Assembly (NCBI RefSeq): GCF_003725735.1
Contig: NZ_RJTM01000002.1
Location: 1-64,000, forward strand
Length of the DNA: 64,000 bases
Direction: 5' to 3'
Source: Sinomicrobium pectinilyticum
Lineage (GTDB): Bacteria > Bacteroidota > Bacteroidia > Flavobacteriales > Flavobacteriaceae
Positions 51,582 through 59,355 of the stretch are shown here, piece after piece. The notes below the pieces were generated by a model, which saw nothing but the letters and a program-made list of their open reading frames with translations, was not told the DNA's origin and made no database searches. A program made the position numbers and the translations under genes. The number at the start of each line of letters is the position of its first letter. Position 1 is the first letter of the stretch.

Positions 51582-52649
51582 TTAAATGTTAAAGTTCACA
51601 TAGACCGACAAGCGGTTCTTGACTTCCACTTTACCATTATTGAGGTTCTGGTTTACGGGAAGCATTCCCATAACGCCCAAAGACCATTTTTTATAGGCGG
51701 CTTCTATGCCCCATTTCCCGAAAAACACATCTCCTTCGGTATTGGCAACAGCTTGTCCGTACTGTTCATTTTCTGCATAGACCTCCCCGGCAACACCGAG
51801 AATAGGGGTAATGGTGACATTGTCCGGAACGGAAAAGGAACGGAATACCTGTATGCCGTAATTGAACTGGTTCCCGAACTGGTAATGCTCGTTGTTTTCG
51901 GTTTTAAAAGTATAGTTGAGCATGGCGCTCGCTCCCCAGTTGCCGAGGGTTACGGCATAATCTGTCCCGATAATATAGTCCCAGCTTCCTGTTCCGGCCT
52001 GGAAACTCGGGTTTACACTCCCTTCGTTGTTGGACCTGTCATAATTCCCGGTAGGAAGTTTAATGCCGCCCCCCACTTGCAGGGTGTGGCGGAGTTTTCC
52101 GCTTGTTTCCATCGTATCTGCGGGTTTCAGCAGTTTATAGAATCCCATTACGGTCATATCTCCCATACCGGTAAGGTGCTGGTCGGATTTATCGGCAAAG
52201 GTACGGTTGTGAAAATGGTACGGTACCATGGCATGGACCACTACCCGCCGTCCTACCGGGACTCTTCCCCAGGCCTGTATGGTATTAAAGTTTTCATCTA
52301 CCCAGGGCGAATTATTGAAAATACCGTCCCTGGAGCGATATTGCTGGGTGATGTACCTCAGGCCGATGAAATTATTGTCCAGCCCGGTACTGTACCCCAT
52401 ACTGCCTCCGTTACCGCTGCACCCGCATACATCGCACATAAGGAAGGCCTTGGCGGGACGGAATGCGGTAGCGAAAGGAGAGGGGATACTGTCCGAAAGC
52501 GTATGGGCTCTCATGCTTGTTGTGCTGCCGAGGAAGAAAAGAAAAAGGAGGAAGCATATTTCCTGCGGAACCAGGAGGAGGGTTGTAGATCTTTCCTGTT
52601 TTTCCGGTGTAAGTTCCCGGTGTTGCCTAATATTCTGAAAATCGTTCAT
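51582..52649 (-). CDS. Probable outer-membrane beta-barrel with CDVCGC motif
   Basis: A 355-residue exported protein. A hydrophobic signal (about 31-46) is followed by a cysteine motif LMCDVCGCSGNGG (Cys72, Cys75, Cys77), then a chain of beta strands such as NFIGLRYITQQYRS and FGKWGIEAAYKKWSLGVMG that ends in a C-terminal aromatic-type strand (SVYVNFNI), typical of outer-membrane barrels. Its N-terminus overlaps the 3' end of the preceding cytochrome gene by 23 bases, so the two are translationally linked. It may be a metal or copper pore; this is inferred from context. Confidence 0.75.
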   Translation of the reverse strand: MNDFQNIRQHRELTPEKQERSTTLLLVPQEICFLLFLFFLGSTTSMRAHTLSDSIPSPFATAFRPAKAFLMCDVCGCSGNGGSMGYSTGLDNNFIGLRYITQQYRSRDGIFNNSPWVDENFNTIQAWGRVPVGRRVVVHAMVPYHFHNRTFADKSDQHLTGMGDMTVMGFYKLLKPADTMETSGKLRHTLQVGGGIKLPTGNYDRSNNEGSVNPSFQAGTGSWDYIIGTDYAVTLGNWGASAMLNYTFKTENNEHYQFGNQFNYGIQVFRSFSVPDNVTITPILGVAGEVYAENEQYGQAVANTEGDVFFGKWGIEAAYKKWSLGVMGMLPVNQNLNNGKVEVKNRLSVYVNFNI

Positions 52650-53667
52650 CGTTTAAATAATTGTCGTCTGTTAATGTTTGTAAGAATGCTATCAGCACGG
52701 ACTTTTCTTCGGTTGTCAAGGCAATTCCCGGGGTGTCGCCTGTTTTCAGAAGGGGGTCCAGGTTGTCCGATTCCACGACACCGCTGCTGTAAAAATTGAG
52801 TACGGATTCCAGGCTTCCGAAGCGTCCGTCATGCATGTAAGGTTTGGTGACGGCCACATTGCGCAGGCTGGGTACTTTAAATTTGTACCGGTCGGATTCG
52901 CTGCCGCTTACTTTCATCCGGCCCGTATCGTCCAGGGACGGATTGGGTGGCAGTCCGTTATTGCGGAAGGAATGATCTGTAAACAGGTCCGTGGCATGAC
53001 AGCCTGCACATTTTTGGCGGAAGAGTTGCAGTCCGCGTTCTTCTTCGGGGGTGAAATTACCTCCCTGCTCACCGCGTACATATTTGTCATACCGTGAGTT
53101 GGAAGAGACCATCATTACCATAAACTGGGAGAGGGCCTTAAAGAAGTTTTCGTTGTTCACTTCTCCGTTTTCAAAGGCTTCGGCAAATAATTCCCGGTAT
53201 TCCCTGTCAGCTCTTATTTTGCTGATGACGTTGGAGACCGTTTCCCCCATTTCCACCTCGTTGGTTATGGGAATAACGGGAAAGAGGTCCAGGTGAGAGG
53301 TAGCGCCGTCCCAGGCAAATTCTGTCATAAACGCGGCATTTTGGATAGCCGGGGTATTTCTCGTGCCTTCCTTGTCGTCAATACCATGGCTGAACTGGTG
53401 CCCGTGGTGGGTAAAGGCGAAACGCTGCTCATGGCAAAAACCACAGGAAATAAACCCGTTAGCGGACAATTTGCCGTCGTAAAAAAGCTTTTTTCCCAGT
53501 TCAAACCCCTTTTCTGTCGGCGGATTGGCCGTAAGGTCGTACTGCAGTTCGGGGAAGTTGGACGGTACGGTGAATGTCAATGGCTCATTAACAGCCCGGT
53601 ATTCGTCATTATCCGGGCTACAGGCTGTAACGGTAAGAACCGCAATCAGTATCAGTAATCTTTTCAT
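52627..53667 (-). CDS. Dihaem cytochrome c peroxidase, MbnH/MauG-like lipoprotein
   Basis: A 346-residue exported lipoprotein (MKRLLILIAVLTVTACS; lipobox Cys16) with two c-type haem sites: CGFCH at 75-79 and CAGCH at 220-224. The later VPSLRNVAVTKPYMHDGRFGSLESVL segment is shared by bacterial cytochrome c peroxidases and MauG/MbnH proteins. It sits next to an MbnP-like gene, and MbnH-MbnP pairs are known as copper-associated partners in which MbnH oxidises a tryptophan of MbnP. The start at 53667 gives the lipoprotein signal. Confidence 0.85.
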   Translation of the reverse strand: MKRLLILIAVLTVTACSPDNDEYRAVNEPLTFTVPSNFPELQYDLTANPPTEKGFELGKKLFYDGKLSANGFISCGFCHEQRFAFTHHGHQFSHGIDDKEGTRNTPAIQNAAFMTEFAWDGATSHLDLFPVIPITNEVEMGETVSNVISKIRADREYRELFAEAFENGEVNNENFFKALSQFMVMMVSSNSRYDKYVRGEQGGNFTPEEERGLQLFRQKCAGCHATDLFTDHSFRNNGLPPNPSLDDTGRMKVSGSESDRYKFKVPSLRNVAVTKPYMHDGRFGSLESVLNFYSSGVVESDNLDPLLKTGDTPGIALTTEEKSVLIAFLQTLTDDNYLNDERFSEY

Positions 53668-53712
53668 CTGTATCGTTTTTATGGAGAGAAGGAGGTATCC
53701 AAAAAGATTTTT

Positions 53713-53843
53713 AACCACAAAGTCAGCAAAGAATATGCAAAGCTCACAAAGGAACAGGTGCTTTATTACAAGACATTTAACCTTTTTATTTCTTTGTGCC
53801 TGCCCTGCCTTTGCCGGCAGGCAGGTTTGTGTACTTTGTGGTT
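53713..53843. repeat. Long palindrome in the MbnP-MbnH gap
   Basis: AACCACAAAGT (53713-53723) pairs perfectly with ACTTTGTGGTT (53833-53843). An inner CCTGCC ... GGCAGG stem lies at 53799-53825. This is a member of the dispersed extragenic palindromes and could attenuate or stabilise the transcript. Confidence 0.65.
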
Positions 53844-53891
53844 TTAATAGAAGTTGAGACTTTTTAGGCACCCTCTTCTTCTCTCTGATGG

Positions 53892-54701
53892 TTAATGATG
53901 ATTACCCGAGCCGTTATGTACGTGATCCACAGAGAACATCTCCGTTGCATTACCGGCGATTTTGGGCGATTTTTCTTCGCTGATCATAATAACCGGTTCT
54001 TCGGAAAGCAGCATTTTATCAGAACCGTTCAGTATTTTATCGGCATCTACGGAAAGGTGGATCAGCGGGCTCATTTCTTCGCTTACCATGGCCCGGGTAC
54101 TGAGGTCCAGGCTCACTTCGCGGTAATTGTCCAGGCTGGAGCCATGGCTTCCCATATGGATCTTGAATTCCGTGGGTTCGGTTACAGTGGCTGAGGTGAA
54201 TGTACCCTCGAAGTTCAGGAACTTGTAACCGGCCTGCCAGGACCACATCATTTCCTCCTGCTCGGCTTCCTCGAGGAAATCCCCCTGCCCTTCGGCTCCC
54301 TGAAGGTATTTTTCCTGGTCCACGCCGATACCGAATTGTAGTTTTACATAATTTCCCGCGGGGATCCCGGTAAGCGTGATTTGGGTTTTTTCACTTTCCT
54401 CGCTGATTACAAAATAACTGTCGTCTTTCGGGTACACATAGGTGTTCCCCCGGTCATCTGTCAGTGTGAAGTTGCTCACAATATAGTTCAGCCGGTCGAT
54501 GGTAAGGGTCTCGTCGTTACCGTTGGTATATGCGGAGGTGTGCAATATAAGGTCGTCCCCGGCCACACCGTTATCGAATTCGACAGAGACCTGTCCTTCT
54601 CCGGCCAGTGCAGAGGTGTCGTCATCGGAAGAACATGAGGTATACAGGCCTGCAAGGGCCGCAAATAGAAAGGATTTAAATATATAGGTTCGCATTATCA
54701 T
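53892..54701 (-). CDS. MbnP-like lipoprotein
   Basis: A 269-residue exported protein with a lipobox (GLYTSCSS, Cys23). The MbnP fold is indicated by VSVEFDNGVAGDDLILHTS, LTIDRLNYIVSNFTLTDDRG, and the conserved EEMMWSWQAGYKFLNFEG (Trp153 and Trp155). The tail is histidine-rich (DHVHNGSGNHH). In characterised MbnH-MbnP pairs a tryptophan of MbnP becomes kynurenine and binds Cu(I). Here the gene is followed by the dihaem gene and preceded by small cysteine-motif genes on the same strand. Confidence 0.85.
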   Translation of the reverse strand: MIMRTYIFKSFLFAALAGLYTSCSSDDDTSALAGEGQVSVEFDNGVAGDDLILHTSAYTNGNDETLTIDRLNYIVSNFTLTDDRGNTYVYPKDDSYFVISEESEKTQITLTGIPAGNYVKLQFGIGVDQEKYLQGAEGQGDFLEEAEQEEMMWSWQAGYKFLNFEGTFTSATVTEPTEFKIHMGSHGSSLDNYREVSLDLSTRAMVSEEMSPLIHLSVDADKILNGSDKMLLSEEPVIMISEEKSPKIAGNATEMFSVDHVHNGSGNHH

Positions 54702-54777
54702 TATAATTTAAGTTGAAAAATAGGCGTACCTGTCCCTGCGGTCATTCAGGGAAAGATACTTTTATGGTAACCGGTAT

Positions 54778-55155
54778 TCAGGATAATGCGATCGGTGGTT
54801 TTAAAGGGCGGTTTACCGGCAAGAAAAAATAAATGGTATCACGGGGGGCAAAAGGATTCCCGGGGTGGTAATCCGGATTGTTACGGATGGCGGGGAGCGG
54901 GCTGCCCCTTTCTATGTAAAGCAGGGGTAATTCTGTTTTCTTCGGGGCTTCGGTCCCTTTTTCATCATTACCATCTGCGACTTCTTTTGCAATAGCCCCC
55001 ATGAGATAACATTTCCCGTAACATTGTATTTTGGGACGTTCTTTGTTGATACATAACACATTGGCAATATAATCGTAGTTAGCCGCGTATTCCAGCACGG
55101 GGAACAGCGGCTTAAAACATATCAGGAATGCCAGTATGAAAAGGGAATTTTTCAA
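54778..55155 (-). CDS. Small secreted protein with C-x9-C-x3-C motif (paralog A)
   Basis: A 125-residue protein. An N-terminal hydrophobic segment (MKNSLFILAFLICFKPLFPV) could be a signal or membrane anchor. The key region is ANYDYIANVLCINKERPKIQCYGKCYL, with Cys35, Cys45 and Cys49. The C-terminal half is basic and proline-rich. The same cysteines, at the same residue numbers, occur in the 55760-56122 protein. I know such proteins from Bacteroidota but no proven function; copper or other soft-metal binding is an inference. Confidence 0.75.
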   Translation of the reverse strand: MKNSLFILAFLICFKPLFPVLEYAANYDYIANVLCINKERPKIQCYGKCYLMGAIAKEVADGNDEKGTEAPKKTELPLLYIERGSPLPAIRNNPDYHPGNPFAPRDTIYFFLPVNRPLKPPIALS

Positions 55156-55177
55156 GAAACCGGTTTAAGGAAATGAA

Positions 55178-55609
55178 TTATTTCTCGCTCAGCAGTTTTT
55201 CGGCTTTTTCAATACTTTGACTGATAAGTTCGCGAAGCTCGTAAACTTCGTTTTTTTCCTCCTCGAGGATATTTATTTTAGCCGTGATTTCTTCGGTGGT
55301 CTTGTCTTTTGGATTGAATTCGCCGTAAGGGAATTTTTCACTGAAATCCTTCATCCAGTCCATCATGGCTTTATGGGACATTTCCAGGCTGTCCAGGATG
55401 CCGGAGCTGTCGGTGGAGTCTGCTTCCTGTTCCAGTTTTTTTGACAGTGAATTCAGTTTCCCCATTGCGGGCATGATTTCGTCATGGGCGGTGATTACTT
55501 CGTCGAAAAGCTTGTTGTATGTTTCTGCTTCTTCGGACGGTCTGGTATTGCATGCGATAGCTGTAGCGATGACCATAAACCCTATTGCGTATAACCTGGG
55601 AGATTTCAT
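55178..55609 (-). CDS. Lipoprotein with His/Met-rich helices
   Basis: A 143-residue lipoprotein (MKSPRLYAIGFMVIATAIAC; lipobox Cys20). The mature part is helical. It contains AHDEIMPAMGKL and later MSHKAMMDWMKDF, so two histidine-methionine clusters face similar positions, with a coiled-coil C-terminus. Some relatives in databases carry the name viral A-type inclusion protein, which has no functional meaning. It lies between the two cysteine-motif paralogs; metal binding by the His/Met clusters is an inference. Confidence 0.75.
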   Translation of the reverse strand: MKSPRLYAIGFMVIATAIACNTRPSEEAETYNKLFDEVITAHDEIMPAMGKLNSLSKKLEQEADSTDSSGILDSLEMSHKAMMDWMKDFSEKFPYGEFNPKDKTTEEITAKINILEEEKNEVYELRELISQSIEKAEKLLSEK

Positions 55610-55759
55610 TGCGGATAAATTTAAATTTTAAGTGAACGGAATTCTCCGGGTATACGGTACAGACTTTACATGATGTTGTAATGCAGGCTGTCCGGGCATC
55701 CGCGGAGAGAAATCCTGAAAAAATGAAACTGTATTTTTTTCCGTAGGGGAAAAAGGAGG

Positions 55760-56122
55760 TTAAAGCAATGAAATAGGTGGTTTCAGCGGACTGTCGCCGG
55801 GCCTGGAAGTGTAATTGGCCGCAGGGGAATAAGCGTTTACTTCATGAACAGGGGGGAAAGAAGGAACGGTTGCCGTTTCTTCCGCATTCCGGAAGAACAA
55901 AAGCTGGTGCTCGAATTTCAGGACAGGTTTGTCTTTATGGTCGTTCTCGACCTCTTTCACAGCTTTCATGAGATAACACTTACCGTAGCACTGCATTTGA
56001 GGTTTGTCTTTGTTGATGCAAAGCACTTTGGAAATATAATCGTAATTGGCGGCATATTCCAGGAAAGGAAAAGCCGGTCTGAAACAGATAAGTAATGCCA
56101 ATATGAGAAAAGCGTGTTTCAC
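55760..56122 (-). CDS. Small secreted protein with C-x9-C-x3-C motif (paralog B)
   Basis: A 120-residue protein beginning MKHAFLILALLICFRPAFPF, then EYAANYDYISKVLCINKDKPQMQCYGKCYL with Cys35, Cys45 and Cys49. The first 52 residues closely resemble paralog A and the C-terminal half is diverged except for the final PLKPPI. It is the first gene of the six-gene array. A CAAAAATA (-7 on the minus strand) lies only 5 bases before the ATG, so the transcript may be nearly leaderless. Confidence 0.75.
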   Translation of the reverse strand: MKHAFLILALLICFRPAFPFLEYAANYDYISKVLCINKDKPQMQCYGKCYLMKAVKEVENDHKDKPVLKFEHQLLFFRNAEETATVPSFPPVHEVNAYSPAANYTSRPGDSPLKPPISLL

Positions 56123-56196
56123 AGGGCAAAAATAAAGAAATGTTGTAATTTTTCCTGGCCTATTCCTGTTAAATAATAGGATTTCCGGGCAATTAT

Positions 56197-56703
56197 TTAT
56201 GTTTTCATCTGCCCGGTTATTTCATACAGGGCAATTCCCGTAGCCTGTACCACATTCATGCTGCTGTTGCTTCCGAACATTTCTATGTGGATACAATGGT
56301 CGGAATTCCCGATGATTTCCGGTGAAATCCCCAGGTTTTCATTACCGATAATCAGTGCTATTTTCCGGAAATCACTGAAATCGAAACGGCTTAGCGGTGA
56401 GCTGTCCTCCGTGATTTCCAGGGCAATGAGGATGTATCCCTTCTCTTTTAATGTGGCAAGGGTGTTCCGGGTATCTTCGTTATAGGAGTAGGGGACATGT
56501 TTATCTGCCGCACGTGCCGTCTTTTTCATTCTCGGGGAAAATTCCGGCTGCCGGCTGCCGCAGAAAAGTATTTCCCGTACCCCGAATGCTTCGGCAATGC
56601 GAAACAGTCCGCCTACATTGGCAGGCCCGGTAACGGTATCGCAAACAATGACCAGGGGGAATTCTTTCTTTCGGAACGGGGTGTTCATGTGGGTAAGCTG
56701 CAT
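56197..56703 (-). CDS. TrmH-family RNA 2'-O-methyltransferase (SpoU)
   Basis: A 168-residue SPOUT methyltransferase, probably of the 2'-O-ribose type. Motif 1 is NVGGLFRIAEAFGV, motif 2 IALIIGNENLGISPEII, motif 3 IHIEMFGSNSSMNVVQATGIALYEI. The exact tRNA or rRNA target is not clear from sequence. The ATG at 56703 (MQLTHMNTPFRKKEF) is chosen because a much longer frame would run into the DUF4159 gene. It starts 4 bases after that gene's stop. Confidence 0.88.
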   Translation of the reverse strand: MQLTHMNTPFRKKEFPLVIVCDTVTGPANVGGLFRIAEAFGVREILFCGSRQPEFSPRMKKTARAADKHVPYSYNEDTRNTLATLKEKGYILIALEITEDSSPLSRFDFSDFRKIALIIGNENLGISPEIIGNSDHCIHIEMFGSNSSMNVVQATGIALYEITGQMKT

Positions 56704-56707
56704 GGTT

Positions 56708-57349
56708 TTAATTCTCAAATGCGTATTGTACGATATTTGCTCCCATTTGCAAGGCCTTTTGTCGTACTTCCTCCGGATCGTTATGTACTTCGGGATCTTC
56801 CCATCCGTCCCCGAGGTCGGATTCGAAAGTGAAGAGGAAAACCAGTCTCCCTTCGTGAAAGTACCCGAAAGCCTGCGGACGTTTATTATCGTGCTCGTGT
56901 ATTTTGGGAAGCCCGTCTGCAAAACGGAATTTTTGTTGGAATACGGGATGATCGGCAGGGATTTCCGTCCATTCTTTGTCGGGGAATACTTTTTTCATTT
57001 CCTTTTCCAGGTACGGGTGCATACCGTAATTGTCATCGGCGTGTAAAAATCCGCCGGAGAGGAGATAATTTCTCAGGTTTTCAGCTTCCTCTTCCGTGAA
57101 AAAGACATTCCCGTGCCCGGTCATATGAAGGAAAGGGTACTGGAATATGTCTATGCTGCCTGCCTCTGCTGTATGTGGTTTTCCGTTGATCCTGGTCCCC
57201 AGTTGCCGGTTACAGAATGCTATAAGGTTGGGCAGGGAGGTAGGATTGGCATACCAGTCTCCGCCGCCGCCGTATTTCAATACCGCGATTTCCTGGGCGG
57301 ATGCCAGATTACAGGCGGTAAGGAGGAATACTATTAATATTTTGTTCAT
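56708..57349 (-). CDS. DUF4159 secreted protein
   Basis: A 213-residue exported protein (MNKILIVFLLTACNLASAQ). The DUF4159 pattern is present: EIAVLKYGGGGDWYANPTSLPNLIAFCNRQL, YPFLHMTGHGNVFFTEEEAENLRNYLLSGGFLHADDNYG, and FTFESDLGDGWEDPEVHNDPEEVRQKALQMGANIV. Function unknown. It forms a pair with the RNA methyltransferase downstream and probably an operon with rsmE upstream. Confidence 0.9.
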   Translation of the reverse strand: MNKILIVFLLTACNLASAQEIAVLKYGGGGDWYANPTSLPNLIAFCNRQLGTRINGKPHTAEAGSIDIFQYPFLHMTGHGNVFFTEEEAENLRNYLLSGGFLHADDNYGMHPYLEKEMKKVFPDKEWTEIPADHPVFQQKFRFADGLPKIHEHDNKRPQAFGYFHEGRLVFLFTFESDLGDGWEDPEVHNDPEEVRQKALQMGANIVQYAFEN

Positions 57350-57415
57350 ATGATATCTCTTATAAAGCCCGGTGGGAATGCAGGGCCCTGTCCCTTTACA
57401 GACCGGTAACCGGGG

Positions 57416-58123
57416 TTACTGGTTGATGAGCGCTACGGTATGACAGGCTACCACAGCCGCAGTTTCTGTTCTTAACCGTGTGCTTCCCAAAGATACGGGA
57501 ATATATCCTTTGTCGAGGGCAAGGGATATCTCTTTTGTAGAAAAATCACCTTCCGGTCCTATGAGTATGGTGATTCGCTGTCCCGGAACCACTTTTTCTT
57601 TTAAAAGGTGCCTGTTCCCGTCTTCTTCGCAATGGGCTATGAAGAGCTGTCCGTTCGTTTCCCGTTCCAGGAAAGATTCCAGGGCGACCGGAGGGTTTAG
57701 CCCGGGCAGAAAAGAAGAAAGTGATTGCTTCATGGCAGACTGAATGATTTTTTCCAGTCTTTCTGTTTTTACCACTGTCCTTTCGGAATGCTCGCAGATA
57801 ACGGGAGTAATCTCGTCAACACCTATTTCCGTAGCTTTTTCCAGGAACCACTCGTAGCGATCGTTCATTTTGGTTGGGGCTACGGCCAGGTGTACGTAAT
57901 AATCCCGGGGTTCCTGTGCGATTTTTTCCGTGATGCGTGCGTTACAGTGCCGGATATCGGCCAGGGTGATCTCCGCTTTAAACATGTGGCCCTTACCATT
58001 GGTAAGGTATACGCTGTCTCCTTCCGACTTCCGAAGTACTTTGACAATATGCCGGCTTTCTTCTTTGTTAAACGTAAATTGTGATTCCTCGCCGGTAATG
58101 TCCGGACTGTAAAATAAATTCAT
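57416..58123 (-). CDS. rsmE: 16S rRNA (uracil-1498-N3)-methyltransferase
   Basis: A 235-residue SPOUT methyltransferase that modifies U1498 in the decoding region of 16S rRNA. Recognisable parts are ESRHIVKVLRKSEGD in the N-terminal PUA-like domain, the AdoMet-binding LIGPEGDFSTKEI and LGSTRLRTETAAVVA at the C-terminal knot. Full length. Confidence 0.94.
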   Translation of the reverse strand: MNLFYSPDITGEESQFTFNKEESRHIVKVLRKSEGDSVYLTNGKGHMFKAEITLADIRHCNARITEKIAQEPRDYYVHLAVAPTKMNDRYEWFLEKATEIGVDEITPVICEHSERTVVKTERLEKIIQSAMKQSLSSFLPGLNPPVALESFLERETNGQLFIAHCEEDGNRHLLKEKVVPGQRITILIGPEGDFSTKEISLALDKGYIPVSLGSTRLRTETAAVVACHTVALINQ

Positions 58124-58204
58124 ATCTGCAAACGGTACTGGTTTGTGCGAATATATAAATTATTGGTATTCCGTATGAGAAGCAATAATTTATATTTTAT
58201 GGTT

Positions 58205-58871
58205 TTACAGGGAGCCTGGACGTTTTATTTTGGAGGCTAAACCATCAATATGTTCAAACAGATGTGGTTTTATGGGGTTCCACATGGGATCGAGAAGAAA
58301 GTCTATACCTTCTCTTCTGGCTAATTTGGCAGCTGGAACAAAATCACTGTCGCCTGAAATTAATATTATTTGATCTACTTGTTTTTTCAAAGTCATAGAA
58401 GCAATGTCCAATCCGATTTTTATGTCGACTCTTTTCTGACTTAAGTCAAATTGAACATCTTCTTCTGTCAAATCGTCTATGACGAGCTTTTTGGTCAGTA
58501 ATTCTTTAGTCCTTGCAGGTTTTATTATCCAACGTTTTCTGTCTTCAAGAACACCGAGACGAAGAGCTACTTTCCTCTTCTTTTTAAGTTCTTCAAAAAA
58601 AATGTAGTTGGAACTTATATTGATCTGTTTTTGAGAAATCAATGGATTTTCCTGTTACCGGATTATGTTGTTTTTTATCGTAAGGTAAGCAGTCGTAATA
58701 AAAGATCCGATACAATTCACAAGACTCTCCTTTGGCTTGTGTCAGGTGTCTCAGGCACATTTCCCAAAGATCATTTGCAGTTCGTTCCGGGTTTAAGTTT
58801 TTAATTTGATGAATAGAACGGTATCGTTTTATAAAAAAACCTCCGTCTACAAGTATAGCAGTTTTTTTCAT
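58205..58871 (-). pseudogene. NYN-domain (PIN-like) nuclease gene with frameshift
   Basis: Two frames join to one protein. The 5' part (58871-58593) reads MKKTAILVDGGFFIKRY, the start of a LabA/DUF88-like NYN domain, up to GKSIDFSKTDQYKFQLHFF; the 3' part continues EELKKKRKVALRLG to the catalytic-type LISGDSDFVPAAK and the end. The break is at a run of eight T (58595-58602 on the plus strand shows A8); seven would restore HFFEELKKK. It could be a sequencing error, a real pseudogene or slippage-based on/off switching. The gene is more AT-rich than its neighbours. Confidence 0.75.
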
Positions 58872-59355
58872 AAGAGGATATAAAAAAAGCCCCAGGGTAG
58901 GCATTCTCACTATAATATTGAAAAAAGTAGAATACGTGGCCAAGAGCATTATGTATACAAATATAATAAAAAATAACGTGAATAATGTTTAAACCTTGTG
59001 GATTTTAAGTGCTCAACCTGTTTGTTTTGAATGTTTTAAAGAGTTCCTCTACTTCGACCAGGCTCAGCACAGCGCCTTGAGATGAAGGGAGGTGGTTCCG
59101 ATTTTAATCGGGATCGGAGGGTTTGAAAGTCCAAACCACGGGAAAAACACAAAGGTTTGGAGATAAATCCTAGGCCTGGTCAAACTCCCCGTCCCGCAAG
59201 ATGGGTGCTTTTTTCTTACCCATGGAGTTCGGAATTGATAAGGTTAGAAAGACGGAAAATCTGTTTTGCCACGGATACGCGGATATAAAGTAATAGTTAC
59301 TTTGCAAGGATTCGTGTATCCGTGGCTAAAATGAATAGAAATTAGAGGATTTAAC
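58872..59355. other. Intergenic region with element end and palindrome
   Basis: No gene. TAACGTGAATAATGTTTAAA (58974-58993) repeats the right end of the 6105-6392 element in inverted orientation. A palindrome follows at 59264-59331. The stretch 59060-59200 has short GATCGGGA-like repeats and nothing coding. Confidence 0.6.
59264..59331. repeat. GCCACGGATAC palindrome
   Basis: GCCACGGATAC (59268-59278) pairs perfectly with GTATCCGTGGC (59316-59326). A related hairpin lies at 61359-61422. Both look like dispersed extragenic palindromes. Confidence 0.7.

Noticed and set aside
51582-56122. A complete methanobactin operon
   Set aside because: No methanobactin precursor (mbnA), MbnB or MbnC gene is visible; only MbnP- and MbnH-like genes are present, which also occur without methanobactin.
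58205-58949. Two separate genes in the NYN region
   Set aside because: The upstream half ends exactly where the downstream half begins and removal of one T in the A8/T8 run joins them into one domain, so they are one broken gene.
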